Counted from the first letter of the stretch, positions 1 to 9,618 are shown. The stretch is DNA of 64,000 nucleotides from Streptomyces sp. NRRL WC-3618 (GCF_001280005.1 NZ_LGDW01000236.1:1-64000), one strand, 5' to 3'. Numbers and translations: made by a program. Notes: generated by a model not told the origin, from the letters alone.

Positions 1-2552
1 GCAGCCACCGCCCCCAACACCAGCGAAAGCCCCCCGAACTCGGCCCCATGCCCACGCCACAACGGCTCCCCCTCCGCCACCCGATCCAACGCCTCCAACC
101 CCAGCGCGTACTCCCTGATCGCAAGCGACCGCTTGTGGTTCAGGAACCGCGCCCGCAGCCGCGCGAGATTCTCCGGCCGCGTGTACTCCGGCCCGTAGAT
201 GATCCGCAGGTACTCACGCCCCCGGCACTTGATACCGGGCTGCACCAGCCGCCCCTTCGCATCGCGGACAACTCCACCCAGCGGCTTGACGACCATGCCC
301 TCACCGCCCCGCCCGGTCATCTCCAGCCACCAGTCCACCCCCGCCCGCACCGACTCCGCGTCCCCGGTGTCGACGTACAGCCGACGCGTCGTCTGCAGCA
401 GACCCGTACCGTCGTGCTCCACCAGCCGGTCCAGCAGCGCCAGTTGCTCGTCGTGCGGCAGAGCGGCCAGACTGCGTCCTTGCGTCGCGAGGATCTGGAA
501 GGGCGCCAGTCGCACCCCGTCCAGCCCCTCCGTCGGCCAGCAGTAACGCCGGTAGGCCGCCGTGAACGCCGAGGCGTCCGACGCCCGTCCACGCTGGCGC
601 GTCAGCAGGTCCCCCACGTCGATGCCCCGCGCCGCCGCACCCTCCAGCGCGGCGAGCACCCCCGGGAACACCGCCCGGGAGGCGGCGCCGACCGCCGCGT
701 ACTGCGACCGCAGCAGCCCGGACGCCTTGAGCGACCACGGCATCAACTCGGCGTCCAGCAGCAGCCAGTCGGTGTTGAGCTCGTCCCACAGGCCGGCCGT
801 GTCCGCCGCCACCCGGACCCGGCCGAGGATCTCCTCGGTCACCGTCGGGTCGTCGACGAAGGGCCGCCCGGTACGGGTGTACAGCGCCCCTGTCGGACCG
901 TCCCCGACACCACCACCGGCCACACCGAACCGCTTTAGGGCCACCTCCGCGTCGCGGCACACCAACGCCACCGCGCGCGAACCCATGTGCTTCTCCTCGC
1001 ACACGACCCGCTCGACCCCGTCCGCCCGGTACTGCTCGAACGCCTCCGCCGGGTGCTCCAGATAGCCTTCCACGTGGGACGTCGCCGTCGGAGCCATCGT
1101 CGGCGGCAGGTACGGCAGCAGCCGCGGGTCGACCGCGAAACGGCTGATGACCTCAAGCGCCGCCGCCGCGTTCTCCTCCCGGACAGTGATCCGGCCCGCG
1201 TGACGTGTCTCCACCACCCGGCGGCCGTGCACGTCCGCCAGGTCCAGCGGCCGGCCGTCGTGCCCGCCCGGTGCCTCGGACCGCAGCGGCCTGACCGGCT
1301 CGTACCAGACCTGCTGGGCCGGTACGTCGACCAGTTCCCGTTCCGGCCAGCGCAGCGCGGTCAGCTTGCCGCCGAAGACGGCACCCGTGTCGAGGCAGAT
1401 GGTGTTGTTCAGCCAACTGGCCTCCGGGACGGGCGTGTGGCCGTACACCACGGCCGCCCGACCCCGGTAGTCCTCCGCCCACGGGTAGCGCACCGGCAGG
1501 CCGAACTCGTCGGTCTCACCGGTCGTTTCGCCGTACAGCGCGTGCGAGCGGACCCGGCCCGAGTTACGGCCGTGGTACTTCTCGGGCAGACCCGCGTGGC
1601 AGACCACCAGCCGTCCGCCGTCCAGAACGTAGTGACTGACGAGGCCGTCTATGAACTCCCGTACCTGGGCCCGGAATTCGTCGGACTCGTTCGTCATCTG
1701 CTCGATGGTCTCGGCGAGCCCGTGGGTGTGCTGGACCTTGCGGCCCTTGAGGTGGCGGCCGTACTTGTTCTCGTGGTTGCCGGGCACGCACAGCGCGTTG
1801 CCCGAGCCGACCATGGACATCACCCGGCGCAGCACGCCCGGACTGTCCGGGCCGCGGTCGACGAGGTCGCCCACGAAGACGGCGGTACGGCCGGCCGGGT
1901 GCACCCCGTCCTCGTAGCCCAACGTGCCGAGCAAGGACTCCAGTTCGGCCGCGCAGCCGTGGATGTCGCCGATGATGTCGAAGGGGCCGGTGAGGTGGGT
2001 CAGGTCGTTGAAGCGCTTCTCGGTGCGGACCTCGGCGCCGTCGATCTCCTCGACGCCGCGCAGGACGTGCACCTTCCGGAACCCCTCGCGCTCCAAGTGG
2101 CGCAGTGAGCGGCGGAGTTCGCGGATGTGTCGGTGGATGACCCGGCGCGGCATGTCGGCCCGGTCGGTGCGGGAGGCGTTGCGCTCGGCGCACACGTCGT
2201 CGGGCACGTCGAGGACGATGGCGATGGGCAGCACGTCGTACTGCCGCGCCAGCTGGATCAGTTGCGTGCGGCCGCTCTCCTGGACGTTGGTCGCGTCGAC
2301 GACCGTACGGCGGCCCGCGGCGAGTCGCTTGCCTGCGATGTAGTGCAGGACGTCGAAGGCGTCCCCGGAGGCGCTCTGGTCGTTCTCGTCGTCGGCGACC
2401 AGGCCACGGCAGAAGTCCGAGGAGATGACCTCGGTCGGCTTGAAGTGCCGACGGGCGAAAGTGGACTTGCCCGATCCGGACGCCCCGATCAGAACGACGA
2501 GGGAGAGGTCGGTGACGGGCAGCACGCGGCCCTTGTTCTCGACACTGCTCAT
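1..2552 (-). CDS. pnkp: Polynucleotide kinase-phosphatase Pnkp (3' end outside window)
   Basis: End-healing subunit of the bacterial Pnkp/Hen1 RNA repair complex. It phosphorylates 5'-OH ends, removes 2',3'-phosphates and carries an adenylyltransferase (ligase-like) domain. About 850 residues are visible. The N-terminal kinase has the P-loop GASGSGKST near residue 24. The central binuclear metallophosphatase has DIIGDIHGC, GDLVDRGPD and GNHENK. The C-terminal ligase-like domain has the nucleotidyl-lysine motif EEKHMGSRA near residue 520. The ATG at 2552 overlaps the hen1 stop codon as ATGA, which fixes the start and implies coupled translation. No stop codon occurs before base 1, so the gene is cut by the window edge. 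Domain order and partner gene match the known family; there is no sign of damage. Confidence 0.95.
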   Translation of the reverse strand, partial: MSSVENKGRVLPVTDLSLVVLIGASGSGKSTFARRHFKPTEVISSDFCRGLVADDENDQSASGDAFDVLHYIAGKRLAAGRRTVVDATNVQESGRTQLIQLARQYDVLPIAIVLDVPDDVCAERNASRTDRADMPRRVIHRHIRELRRSLRHLEREGFRKVHVLRGVEEIDGAEVRTEKRFNDLTHLTGPFDIIGDIHGCAAELESLLGTLGYEDGVHPAGRTAVFVGDLVDRGPDSPGVLRRVMSMVGSGNALCVPGNHENKYGRHLKGRKVQHTHGLAETIEQMTNESDEFRAQVREFIDGLVSHYVLDGGRLVVCHAGLPEKYHGRNSGRVRSHALYGETTGETDEFGLPVRYPWAEDYRGRAAVVYGHTPVPEASWLNNTICLDTGAVFGGKLTALRWPERELVDVPAQQVWYEPVRPLRSEAPGGHDGRPLDLADVHGRRVVETRHAGRITVREENAAAALEVISRFAVDPRLLPYLPPTMAPTATSHVEGYLEHPAEAFEQYRADGVERVVCEEKHMGSRAVALVCRDAEVALKRFGVAGGGVGDGPTGALYTRTGRPFVDDPTVTEEILGRVRVAADTAGLWDELNTDWLLLDAELMPWSLKASGLLRSQYAAVGAASRAVFPGVLAALEGAAARGIDVGDLLTRQRGRASDASAFTAAYRRYCWPTEGLDGVRLAPFQILATQGRSLAALPHDEQLALLDRLVEHDGTGLLQTTRRLYVDTGDAESVRAGVDWWLEMTGRGGEGMVVKPLGGVVRDAKGRLVQPGIKCRGREYLRIIYGPEYTRPENLARLRARFLNHKRSLAIREYALGLEALDRVAEGEPLWRGHGAEFGGLSLVLGAVA

Positions 2553-4057
2553 GCTGCCTTCGCCTCCTTCTTCTCGTTCGCGGTCTTGTTCGCGGTCTCG
2601 TCGGCGGTCTCGGTCTTCATCGTGAACACGGCCATCTGCGTGGGCGGTCCCACCTCCGGGTCGTCCGGGCCGACGGCGACGAACTCCGCCTCGTACCCGT
2701 GCCGTTCGGCCACCGTGCCCGCCCAGGTGCGGAACTCCTCCCGCGTCCACTCGAAGCGGTGGTCGCTGTGGCGGCTGTGGCCGGCCGGGAGGGCCTCCCA
2801 GCGGACGTTGTACTCGACGTTCGGCGTCGTCACGAGGACCGTGCGCGGGCGGGCCGCACCGAACACCGCGTACTCCAGCGCCGGCAGCCGAGGCAGGTCG
2901 AGGTGTTCGACGACCTCGCACAGCACGGCGGCGTCGTACCCCTTGAGCCGCTTGTCGGTGTAGGCGAGCGACCCCTGGAGCAGCGTGACGCGCGACGCCT
3001 GCCGCTCCCCCAGCCGGTCCAGCTTCAGCCGCCGTGAGGCGATGGTGAGCGCGCGCATCGACACGTCCACACCGACGATCTCGGTGAACGCCGGGTCCTT
3101 GAGCAGCGCCTGCACCAACTGGCCCTGCCCGCACCCGAGATCGAGCACCCGGGCGGCCCCGGACGACTTCAGCGCGGCGGTGATCGCGTCGCGGCGCCGC
3201 ACAGCGAGCGAAGTCGGCTTCTCCTCCGGCTCCGCCTCCGTGTCGGCCTCGACGGCGTTGTCGATCTCCTCGACGTCACTGTCGTCGGCCTCGGCAAGCC
3301 GGACCAGTTCCAGCCGTTCCATCGCCTCGCGGGTCAGCGACCAGCGGCGGGACAGATAGCGGCTGGTGATCAGTTTCTGCTCCGGGTGGGCGGGCAGCCA
3401 GCCCTCACCGGCCCGGAGCAGTTTGTCGACCTCGTCGGGTGCGACCCAGTAGTGCTTGGCGTCGTCCAGGACCGGCAGCAGGACGTACAGATGGCGCAGC
3501 GCCTCGGCGAGGGTCAGCGTGTCCGACGCGAGGTGGAGACGCACGTACCGGGAGTCGCCCCAGTCGGGGAACTCCGGGTCCAGCGCGACCGGTTCGGCCG
3601 TCACCGTCCAGCCGAGCGGCTCGAAGAGGTTCCGTACGAGGTCGGCGCCGCCCCGGGCGGGCAGTGCGGGCACCTCGATGCTCAACGGGCGTACCTGGCC
3701 CGGGAGTTCGGGCTTCGCCCGGCACTGGCCCTTCATCGCGCTGCTGAACACGGCGCTGAGCGCGACCGCGAGCAGCGAAGAGGCCGCGTACGGGCGGTCG
3801 TTGACGTACTGCGCGAGTGCCGCGTCGGGTGCGCCGCCGCGCCCCTTGCCCTTGCCTCGCCGGACCAGTGCCACCGCGTCGACCTCCAGCAGCAGCGCGG
3901 CCGTGCAGCGCTCGGCGGACGCCTCTGGGTAGAGGACGTGTGCGGTGCCGTAGGAGGTGGAGAACGTCTGCGCGTTGTCGGGATGCTTGTGCAGCAGGTA
4001 GCCGAGGTCGGTCGCGGGACGTTCGGGGGTGCCGGTGGTGCTGATCGTCAGGAACAC
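2549..4057 (-). CDS. hen1: RNA 3'-terminal ribose 2'-O-methyltransferase Hen1
   Basis: Methylates the 2'-OH at the break site during RNA repair, protecting the sealed junction from renewed cleavage, and activates the Pnkp ligase. The protein has 502 residues. The N-terminal half matches the ligase-activating region (starts MFLTISTTGTPERPATD). The C-terminal half is the methyltransferase, with SAM motif VLDLGCGQGQLVQ and the metal-site pattern EVVEH followed by HSDHRFEW. An acidic linker (about residues 255-280) joins the halves. It is first in a two-gene operon; its TGA overlaps the pnkp ATG. The divergent peptidase gene starts about 190 bp away, so both promoters must lie in 4058-4249. No tRNA or ribotoxin target can be seen nearby. 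Confidence 0.95.
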   Translation of the reverse strand: MFLTISTTGTPERPATDLGYLLHKHPDNAQTFSTSYGTAHVLYPEASAERCTAALLLEVDAVALVRRGKGKGRGGAPDAALAQYVNDRPYAASSLLAVALSAVFSSAMKGQCRAKPELPGQVRPLSIEVPALPARGGADLVRNLFEPLGWTVTAEPVALDPEFPDWGDSRYVRLHLASDTLTLAEALRHLYVLLPVLDDAKHYWVAPDEVDKLLRAGEGWLPAHPEQKLITSRYLSRRWSLTREAMERLELVRLAEADDSDVEEIDNAVEADTEAEPEEKPTSLAVRRRDAITAALKSSGAARVLDLGCGQGQLVQALLKDPAFTEIVGVDVSMRALTIASRRLKLDRLGERQASRVTLLQGSLAYTDKRLKGYDAAVLCEVVEHLDLPRLPALEYAVFGAARPRTVLVTTPNVEYNVRWEALPAGHSRHSDHRFEWTREEFRTWAGTVAERHGYEAEFVAVGPDDPEVGPPTQMAVFTMKTETADETANKTANEKKEAKAA

Positions 4058-4249
4058 GGTGGCCAGGCCTCAGAGAAGGGTGTGGAACGCGGATGCTTTC
4101 CGTGCGTCAACGTACAGCGAACAGACCCGGCACACTCAGGCATTTTCCCTCCGCGGCGGCGGGCCTCCGCACCGCCCAAACGGAGTCGCTCCCCTCTCTT
4201 CTCGCAGGCGGGCGCCAGGTGCAGCGACGGTGTGACAAGATCCGCTGCC

Positions 4250-5650
4250 ATGTCAAAGTTGCCCGCGTGGTCGTCAAGCACCGTTCGCCGTCTGCTGGTT
4301 GTCCCGCTCGCGCTGCTCGCGGCAGCGGGCAGCACCGTGGCCGAGGCCGGCACGGCGACCAGCGCCAGGGCGCGGCCCGCCGCCCAGGCTCCGACGCCCG
4401 ACCGCCTCCGCTACGACGTGAATCTGCGCGGCGACGCCGACGGCTCCCACTGGACGGGCCGGCAACGGGTGTCGTTCCGCAACGCCTCCGACGGCCCGCT
4501 GCGTGAGGTGTACATACGGCTGTGGGGCAACGGCGAGGACGGGTGCGGCCCGCCCGGCAGGCCGGCCCCCGTCAGGGTGTCGAAGATGCGCGGTGGCACT
4601 CCGGGCCGGCTCACCGTCAAGTGCACGGCGCTGCGTATCGGCCTGCCGAGGCCGCTCGCGCACGGCGCGCGAACGACCGTCTCCTTCGACGTGTCCATCG
4701 CCGTGCCCGGACGCAACAACCGCTTCGGCCGCGAGGGCGCGTTCCGTTTCCTGGGCAACGCGCTGCCGGTCATGGCCGTGCACGACGCGTCGGGCCGGCA
4801 CCTCGATCCGTATGTGTCGACCGGCGAGAGCTTCTACACGCTGGCAAGCGACTTCCGGGTACGCCTCGACCATCCCTCGGCCCTCAAGGTCCCGGCGACC
4901 GGCCGCACTTGGACCAGCGCCGGCAAGCCCGGGCGTACGGTCACCCACAGTGTCGCCCTGCGGGTGAGGGACTTCGCGTGGGCGGCGGGCCCGTTCCGCA
5001 CCGCCACCGACACTTCGCCCGGAGGCGTGCGCGTCACGTCGTACTGGGCGCCGAACACACCCGCCGCGGGTGTCCGCCTCACCCGCAAGGACGGCCTGGC
5101 CGCCGTCGACCGGTTCGGCAAGGAGTTCGGCCGCTATCCGTACGGCGAGATCGACTTCGTGATGACACCCGGGTTCGGCGGCGGCATGGAGTACCCCGGT
5201 CTGCTCCTCCTCGGCACCACCGAGGAAGGCGGCGCCGTCGTACATGAGGTGGCCCACCAGTGGTGGTACGGCATCGTGGGCAACGACGAGTACAACTCGC
5301 CCTGGCTGGACGAGAGTTTCGCCCAGTACGCCAACGCGCGCTTCTACGGCTGGGACACCGTCGGCTGCTGGTCACAGGACGACTGGCCGGACGACCGGGC
5401 CGCCCTCACCAACTCGATGGCCTACTGGTCCACGCACCGCGGTTGGTACCACCTCGTGTACACGGCCGGTTCCTGCGCGCTCGCGGATCTGGAGCGCACG
5501 CTCGGTTCCGGCACCATGGCCCGGCTCCTCGAGCGGTACGCCCACGACCACTGGTACGGCGTCTCCACCACCGCCGCGTTCAAGAAGGCCGCCCAGTCGA
5601 TGACACACAAGGACCTGACCCTCTTCTGGAAGCAGCACCGCATCCGGTGA
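4250..5650 (+). CDS. Secreted M1-family zinc metallopeptidase
   Basis: 466-residue exported aminopeptidase-like enzyme. The start is the ATG at 4250: it is followed by a typical signal peptide (MSKLPAW, two Arg, a hydrophobic core and a small-residue cleavage region by about residue 37), whereas the longer open frame upstream lies antisense to hen1. Zinc ligands are visible as HEVAH (H332, E333, H336) and E355 in WLDESFAQY, the HExxH-18-E spacing of the family. The sequence GGGMEYPG just before replaces the usual GAMEN exopeptidase motif. The protein is shorter than the 850-residue aminopeptidase N type and lacks its C-terminal helical domain, as in other short M1 peptidases of Streptomyces. 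It converges on the next gene with only 9 bp between stops. Confidence 0.88.
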   Translation: MSKLPAWSSSTVRRLLVVPLALLAAAGSTVAEAGTATSARARPAAQAPTPDRLRYDVNLRGDADGSHWTGRQRVSFRNASDGPLREVYIRLWGNGEDGCGPPGRPAPVRVSKMRGGTPGRLTVKCTALRIGLPRPLAHGARTTVSFDVSIAVPGRNNRFGREGAFRFLGNALPVMAVHDASGRHLDPYVSTGESFYTLASDFRVRLDHPSALKVPATGRTWTSAGKPGRTVTHSVALRVRDFAWAAGPFRTATDTSPGGVRVTSYWAPNTPAAGVRLTRKDGLAAVDRFGKEFGRYPYGEIDFVMTPGFGGGMEYPGLLLLGTTEEGGAVVHEVAHQWWYGIVGNDEYNSPWLDESFAQYANARFYGWDTVGCWSQDDWPDDRAALTNSMAYWSTHRGWYHLVYTAGSCALADLERTLGSGTMARLLERYAHDHWYGVSTTAAFKKAAQSMTHKDLTLFWKQHRIR

Positions 5651-5659
5651 GGGGACCGC

Positions 5660-6712
5660 TCAGCCGACGAGACCGGGCTCCCCGTCCAAAGGCTGGATGC
5701 GCGGGTCGAACAGGGACTTCCTGGGCGGGCCCTCGGGACCGTTGTCCAGCACGCATTCCCCACTGATGGCCTCGGAGAAGAAGCACCCTGACTTCGGGTT
5801 GCCCCACCGGCCGGTGTAGTTCAGCCAGGCCCATTCGCCGGTGAAGCTGCCCACCGGCTGCCAGGCGAACACCTTGAGCGCCTGCCGGGTGTCCCAGAGC
5901 GTGCCGGCGCTGGTGTCGTCGTTGAGGCTGTCGCCGTTGGGCAGATTCCGGTAGGTGTGGCGTCGCGCGTCGGGGTACACGGCGTGGGATCCCTGCGCCG
6001 CGTAGACCACCGGTTGGTCACCGGCCAGGGCGACCCCACCACTGCCGTAGCGGAAGGTCTGTCCACCGTCGTGCTGGCCCATGGAGATCTGGTTCGGCAT
6101 GTCGTCCACGAAGCGGACGGTGACGTGCTCCCAGTCGCCGACGTGGTTGCCGAACGTGGAGTAGCCCCCGACGCATCCCCAGCGGGAGAACCATCCGACG
6201 CAGACCCGTTTGCCGTTGTTGTAGGGGAAGAACGTCCAGTAGTTGATGTCGGTGATGTTGGTCGGGAGTCCGTTGTCGGTGCGGTGGACGACTTCGGCGT
6301 AGGCCGGCACCGCGCTCGGATCGGGTCGCTGTCCGGCCAGGAACGGCGGATTGGTGCAGGAGTCGCAGCCAAGCGACTGGTTGGTCACGAGGAACTGCTG
6401 GTTGGGGTTGCCGTTGTCCGGATGGGCCTCGACGTGGGTGTTGGCCAGGAACGGCTCGACGGCGGCCGGGAAATAGAACTCGTCCTGCTGGAGCCAGATC
6501 CGGGGGGCGTAGCGGCGCGCCAGCGCGTCATCCGTCGACGAGACCGAGTCGGCGGAGGCGGAGGCGGTGGAGGCGGAGGCTGAGCGGGTGCCCTCTGCCG
6601 CCAGAGCGGGCTGAGGAGACAGCACCGACAACAAGGCAACGGTGGAGACCGTCGCGAACAGACCGGCCCCCCAACGCCGCAAGGTCGAACGGTCTCTCGG
6701 TGAAGCAGCCAT
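5660..6712 (-). CDS. Secreted Vps62-like protein
   Basis: 350 residues with a signal peptide (Arg-rich start, hydrophobic stretch about residues 15-35 ending in ALA-AEG). The rest resembles the Vps62 family (named after yeast vacuolar sorting protein 62): an RYAPRIWLQQDEFYFPA opening, a GDWEHVTVRF core and an AQGSHAVYPDARRH segment. Six Cys residues (DSCTNPPF, VCVGWF, WGCVGG, GCFFSEA, GECVLD) could form disulfides. The biochemical role of bacterial members is not established. It faces the M1 peptidase gene tail to tail, so the two are not co-transcribed, although both products are exported. Confidence 0.8.
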   Translation of the reverse strand: MAASPRDRSTLRRWGAGLFATVSTVALLSVLSPQPALAAEGTRSASASTASASADSVSSTDDALARRYAPRIWLQQDEFYFPAAVEPFLANTHVEAHPDNGNPNQQFLVTNQSLGCDSCTNPPFLAGQRPDPSAVPAYAEVVHRTDNGLPTNITDINYWTFFPYNNGKRVCVGWFSRWGCVGGYSTFGNHVGDWEHVTVRFVDDMPNQISMGQHDGGQTFRYGSGGVALAGDQPVVYAAQGSHAVYPDARRHTYRNLPNGDSLNDDTSAGTLWDTRQALKVFAWQPVGSFTGEWAWLNYTGRWGNPKSGCFFSEAISGECVLDNGPEGPPRKSLFDPRIQPLDGEPGLVG

Positions 6713-7072
6713 CAGTGTCCCCTCATAAGAAGCGCGGGCGAACAGATAGACATGCCCATGCCAATCCAGGCAGGCTCAAGTTCGTACGTGCCCACGTGGG
6801 CCCCTCCCTCTGCCGCTGTCCGTCACGTCCGGTCGCGACGCGTCCGAACAGAATGACCGCAGCAGCCCGGGTGCGGAAAGAAGCGTTAGGGCAGCAACCA
6901 GGGCAGTCTCCCTCGCGGCCTGTTCCCGCACCCCTCCTCGACGGCGGCGGAACCCGCCGGTCGGCAGCCCGCACAAGGGCGCACCCCGCCGCACCGCGAC
7001 CGCGACCGCGACCGCGAGAGAGACGCTACGACGGGGTACGCACCGTTCACACACCACCCACGCGCAACAGGG
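6713..7072. other. 360-bp gap without a recognisable gene
   Basis: This lies upstream of the Vps62-like gene and downstream of the LLM oxidoreductase gene, both on the minus strand. The open frames here are low-complexity Arg/Pro translations and look non-coding. The only structure I see is a short tandem run of the hexamer CGACCG (about 6999-7018). The promoter of the Vps62-like gene should be near 6720-6800, but I cannot name its boxes. Confidence 0.5.
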
Positions 7073-7996
7073 TTACGACAGCTGCGACTGCACCTGCGAG
7101 GAGATCAGCTCCAGGTGATCCAGGTCGTCGAGGTCGAGAATCTGGAGGTAGAGCCGCTGGCAGCCGATCTCCACGTACTGGCCGATCCTCTCCACGACCT
7201 CAGCCGGGGAACCCGCCAGTCCGTTGGCCTTCAGTTCGTCGACCTCGCGGCCGATCGCGGCGGCCCGCCGGGCCACTTCCTGGTCGTCCTTGCCGACGCA
7301 GACCACCATCGCGTTCGAGTACGTCAGCTCATCGGCCCGGCGACCCGCCTGCTCGACCGCCGCGCGCACCCGGCCGAACTGGCGCTCGGTGTCCTCGATC
7401 GACCCGAACGGCATGTTGAACTCGTCGGCGTACCGCGCGGTCAGCATCGGGGTACGGACCGCGCCGTGGCCGCCGATGAGTACGGGGATCTTCGCCTGCG
7501 CCGGCTTGGGGAGGGCCGGCGAGTCGGTGAGGTCGTAGTGCGTGCCATGGTGACTGAACGTTTCGCCGGTCTTCGTCTCCCAGAGGCCGGTGACGATGGC
7601 CAGCTGCTCTTCGAGACGGGCGAACTTCTCCTGCGGGAACGGGATGCCGTAGGCCTTGTGCTCCTCCTCGAACCAGCCCGCACCCAGACCGAGTTCGACC
7701 CTGCCGCCGGACATCTGGTCGACCTGCGCGACCTGGATCGCGAGGACGCCGGGGAGACGGAAGGTGGCGGCGGTCATCAGCGTGCCGAGGCGGATGCGCT
7801 TGGTCTCGCGGGCGAGTCCGGCGAGGGTGATCCAGGCGTCCGTGGGGCCGGGCAGGCCGTCCCCGTCGCCCATGCGGAGATAGTGATCGGAGCGGAAAAA
7901 GGCATCGAACCCAAGGTCCTCGGTGGCCTTCGCCACGGCGAGCAGGGTGTCGTAGGTCGCGCCTTGCTGGGGTTCGGTGAAGATACGAAGATCCAT
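7073..7996 (-). CDS. LLM-class F420-dependent oxidoreductase
   Basis: 307-residue TIM-barrel oxidoreductase of the bacterial luciferase-like superfamily, probably using F420 (subfamily like TIGR03560). Typical signatures are MDLRIFTEPQQG at the start, DAFFRSDHY, RIRLGTLMTAATFRLPG, GGRVELGLGAGWFEEEHKAYGI and a PVLIGGHG segment. The start is set at the second Met (MDLRIF) because the family begins there and a G-rich ribosome site (GATGGGGGC) precedes it; the frame could extend five codons further. It is monocistronic as far as can be seen. The substrate cannot be predicted. Confidence 0.85.
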   Translation of the reverse strand: MDLRIFTEPQQGATYDTLLAVAKATEDLGFDAFFRSDHYLRMGDGDGLPGPTDAWITLAGLARETKRIRLGTLMTAATFRLPGVLAIQVAQVDQMSGGRVELGLGAGWFEEEHKAYGIPFPQEKFARLEEQLAIVTGLWETKTGETFSHHGTHYDLTDSPALPKPAQAKIPVLIGGHGAVRTPMLTARYADEFNMPFGSIEDTERQFGRVRAAVEQAGRRADELTYSNAMVVCVGKDDQEVARRAAAIGREVDELKANGLAGSPAEVVERIGQYVEIGCQRLYLQILDLDDLDHLELISSQVQSQLS

Positions 7997-8267
7997 GCCC
8001 CCATCCTGCATGGTCGAACAGCGGTCAACCCCACCGGCGCCCCCTGCCCCACACTTCCCCGGGCGAGTGAAAAACCGTCAACCGCGCACGAGGTGCGGCT
8101 CCGCACCAGTGACCCCCCACGGCGTTGATCGTTGGCTCGGTCGGTGCCGGCCCGACCGGCGCCCGCGCCGGCACCGACCGGCCGGCCAGTTCGATTGCCG
8201 GCCCGCTCGTTTCCGGCGCGCACCCGTGTCGGCTCCGCTGGGAGCCAGGGGCCGAGGAGGCCGTCCG

Positions 8268-8438
8268 TTGTCCGAAGAAGTCGTGCCGCAGCAGGCGGGG
8301 CCCGTACAGCCGAAGGGGCTGCTGCAGCAGATGGAGGAGCTGATGGCCGCGCTGAACGCGGATCTGTCCGCGCTCGACGCGGATTTTCAGTCGGCGGGGG
8401 TGTCGTCGACGTCCATGGAGGAGACCGAGGCGGGTTGA
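8268..8438 (+). CDS. Small acidic hypothetical protein, 56 aa
   Basis: Translation from TTG at 8268 with a strong ribosome site GAGGAGG (8254-8260) seven bases upstream. The peptide begins SEEVVPQQAGPVQPKGLL, continues as a likely amphipathic helix (QQMEELMAALNADLSALDAD) and ends in a Ser/Glu-rich tail. There is no Cys and no membrane segment. Codon use has the high GC3 of its neighbours, and the ribosome site makes it more than a chance frame. I do not recognise the family. It could be a conserved Streptomyces small protein or a ribosomal-peptide precursor, but no modifying enzyme is adjacent apart from the unrelated LLM oxidoreductase. Confidence 0.55.
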   Translation: MSEEVVPQQAGPVQPKGLLQQMEELMAALNADLSALDADFQSAGVSSTSMEETEAG

Positions 8439-8632
8439 GACCGGCCCCTGCCGGGGGCTCCACCTCCAGGCCCGGTTCGACCTGAACGGCCTCGTCGTCA
8501 GACTCCTCCAGAGGGGGAAGCCCCAGACGGACTGGCAGTCCCCGGGCCGGGCTGAATAGCTCGGCCCTCTGCCTCGGCCTGTGCCTCTACTCTCTGCCCG
8601 CAGCCCGGAGGCCGGAGGCCGCAGCCGACCTC

Positions 8633-9106
8633 CTACCCCGCCACCCGCTCCGCTCCCCCCGCCGCCTCCCTGGCCGCCAGTTTGCGGAGCATCTCCAGGA
8701 CTCGGTCGCGGGACTCGTCCGCCGCGTCGATCGATTCCATGCACTGCCAGTACGTCGTCTCGTCCTCCGCCGCGCTGGCGATGCCGACCAGCGCTATGCC
8801 GGCCTCGCCGAGGAGGTTGCCGAGGCAGAGGAGGGCCTGGCGGGCGTCGCCCAACTCGGTGAGCCGGGCCGCGCGTAAGTCGCCGTCGGCGAGGCGCGGT
8901 TGGTCCAGGACGCCACAGCCCCGGCCCGCCAACTCTGTCAACCCCAGTGCCTCGCCCCGCAGTTCGGGTGGTCCCGTGACTGCGAGGCGGCTGCCTATCG
9001 CCTGTGCGAGGGCCTGCGCCTGCCACACCTCCGCCAGGGTCTGGGACACACCTTCGCTGATCGCTAGGGCATGTCTGCTCGCCAGGATGAGCCGCACCGC
9101 GTCCAT
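8633..9106 (-). CDS. Conserved hypothetical helical protein (DUF6099-like)
   Basis: 157 residues from the ATG at 9106 (MDAVRLILASRHALAISEG); an upstream GTG at 9166 would add 20 residues of low-complexity Arg-rich sequence and is less likely. Almost all alpha-helical, soluble, with a conserved-looking SAAEDETTYWQCMESIDAADESRDRVLEML region (read in parts). I recall a Streptomyces family annotated DUF6099 with this character but cannot confirm it. It is followed in the leftward direction by a non-coding stretch, and upstream lies the MazG/ATPase pair on the same strand. Confidence 0.65.
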   Translation of the reverse strand: MDAVRLILASRHALAISEGVSQTLAEVWQAQALAQAIGSRLAVTGPPELRGEALGLTELAGRGCGVLDQPRLADGDLRAARLTELGDARQALLCLGNLLGEAGIALVGIASAAEDETTYWQCMESIDAADESRDRVLEMLRKLAAREAAGGAERVAG

Positions 9107-9264
9107 GCGCTGCCCCCGTCTGTCCCGACGCGCTTTTCGCACGTCCGCCCGAAGTCCACCGTCCACTACCCAGAGTGAAGGGCAATGGGACGAAAAGCCA
9201 GAGGAAGACGGAAATCTGCGGACACGAAATGGCTAACAGTTCGCATCTTGACTCCGGAGAGTAA

Positions 9265-9618
9265 CTATTCCGGTGTGGGGAACCTCCGTTCGTTGCGGTC
9301 GATCTTCGCGTCGAGGGCGGTCAGCGCGTCGATCCCGAGTACCTCGCAGAGCTGGAGCAGATACGCGAGCACGTCAGCGACCTCGTCCGTCACCCGGTGG
9401 GCGGTGTCCGGGTCGTCCATCACCCGCGTCGACTCCTCGGGCGTCAACCACTGGAAGATCTCGACCAGTTCGGACGCCTCCACACTGAGCGCGGTGGCGA
9501 GGTTCTTCGGCGTGTGGAACGGCTGCCAGTTCCGTGCCGCCGCGAAGTCGGCCAGCCTGCGCTGGAGTTTCGCCACATCCAACTGGTGGGGGTCTTCGGC
9601 GTGTTCCTGGTCTGTCAC
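9265..9618 (-). CDS. MazG-like nucleotide pyrophosphohydrolase
   Basis: 117-residue all-alpha NTP pyrophosphohydrolase of the compact MazG/dCTPase type, expected to hydrolyse (d)NTPs to NMP and pyrophosphate with Mg2+. The metal-binding signature ExxE-12-28-ExxD is visible as EASELVEIF followed by DEVADVLAYLLQL. The start GTG at 9618 overlaps the stop of the upstream ATPase gene (GTGA) with a GGAG ribosome site inside that gene, so translation should be coupled. Full length for the family. The likely role is house-cleaning of aberrant nucleotides; the coupling with an ATPase is unusual. Confidence 0.85.
   Translation of the reverse strand: MTDQEHAEDPHQLDVAKLQRRLADFAAARNWQPFHTPKNLATALSVEASELVEIFQWLTPEESTRVMDDPDTAHRVTDEVADVLAYLLQLCEVLGIDALTALDAKIDRNERRFPTPE

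Noticed and set aside
1..4057. Novel defence system
   Set aside because: Pnkp/Hen1 is a described RNA repair pair; no additional effector gene is linked in the visible part.
6999..7018. Short CGACCG hexamer repeat as a functional satellite
   Set aside because: Only three units, expected by chance in DNA of this composition.
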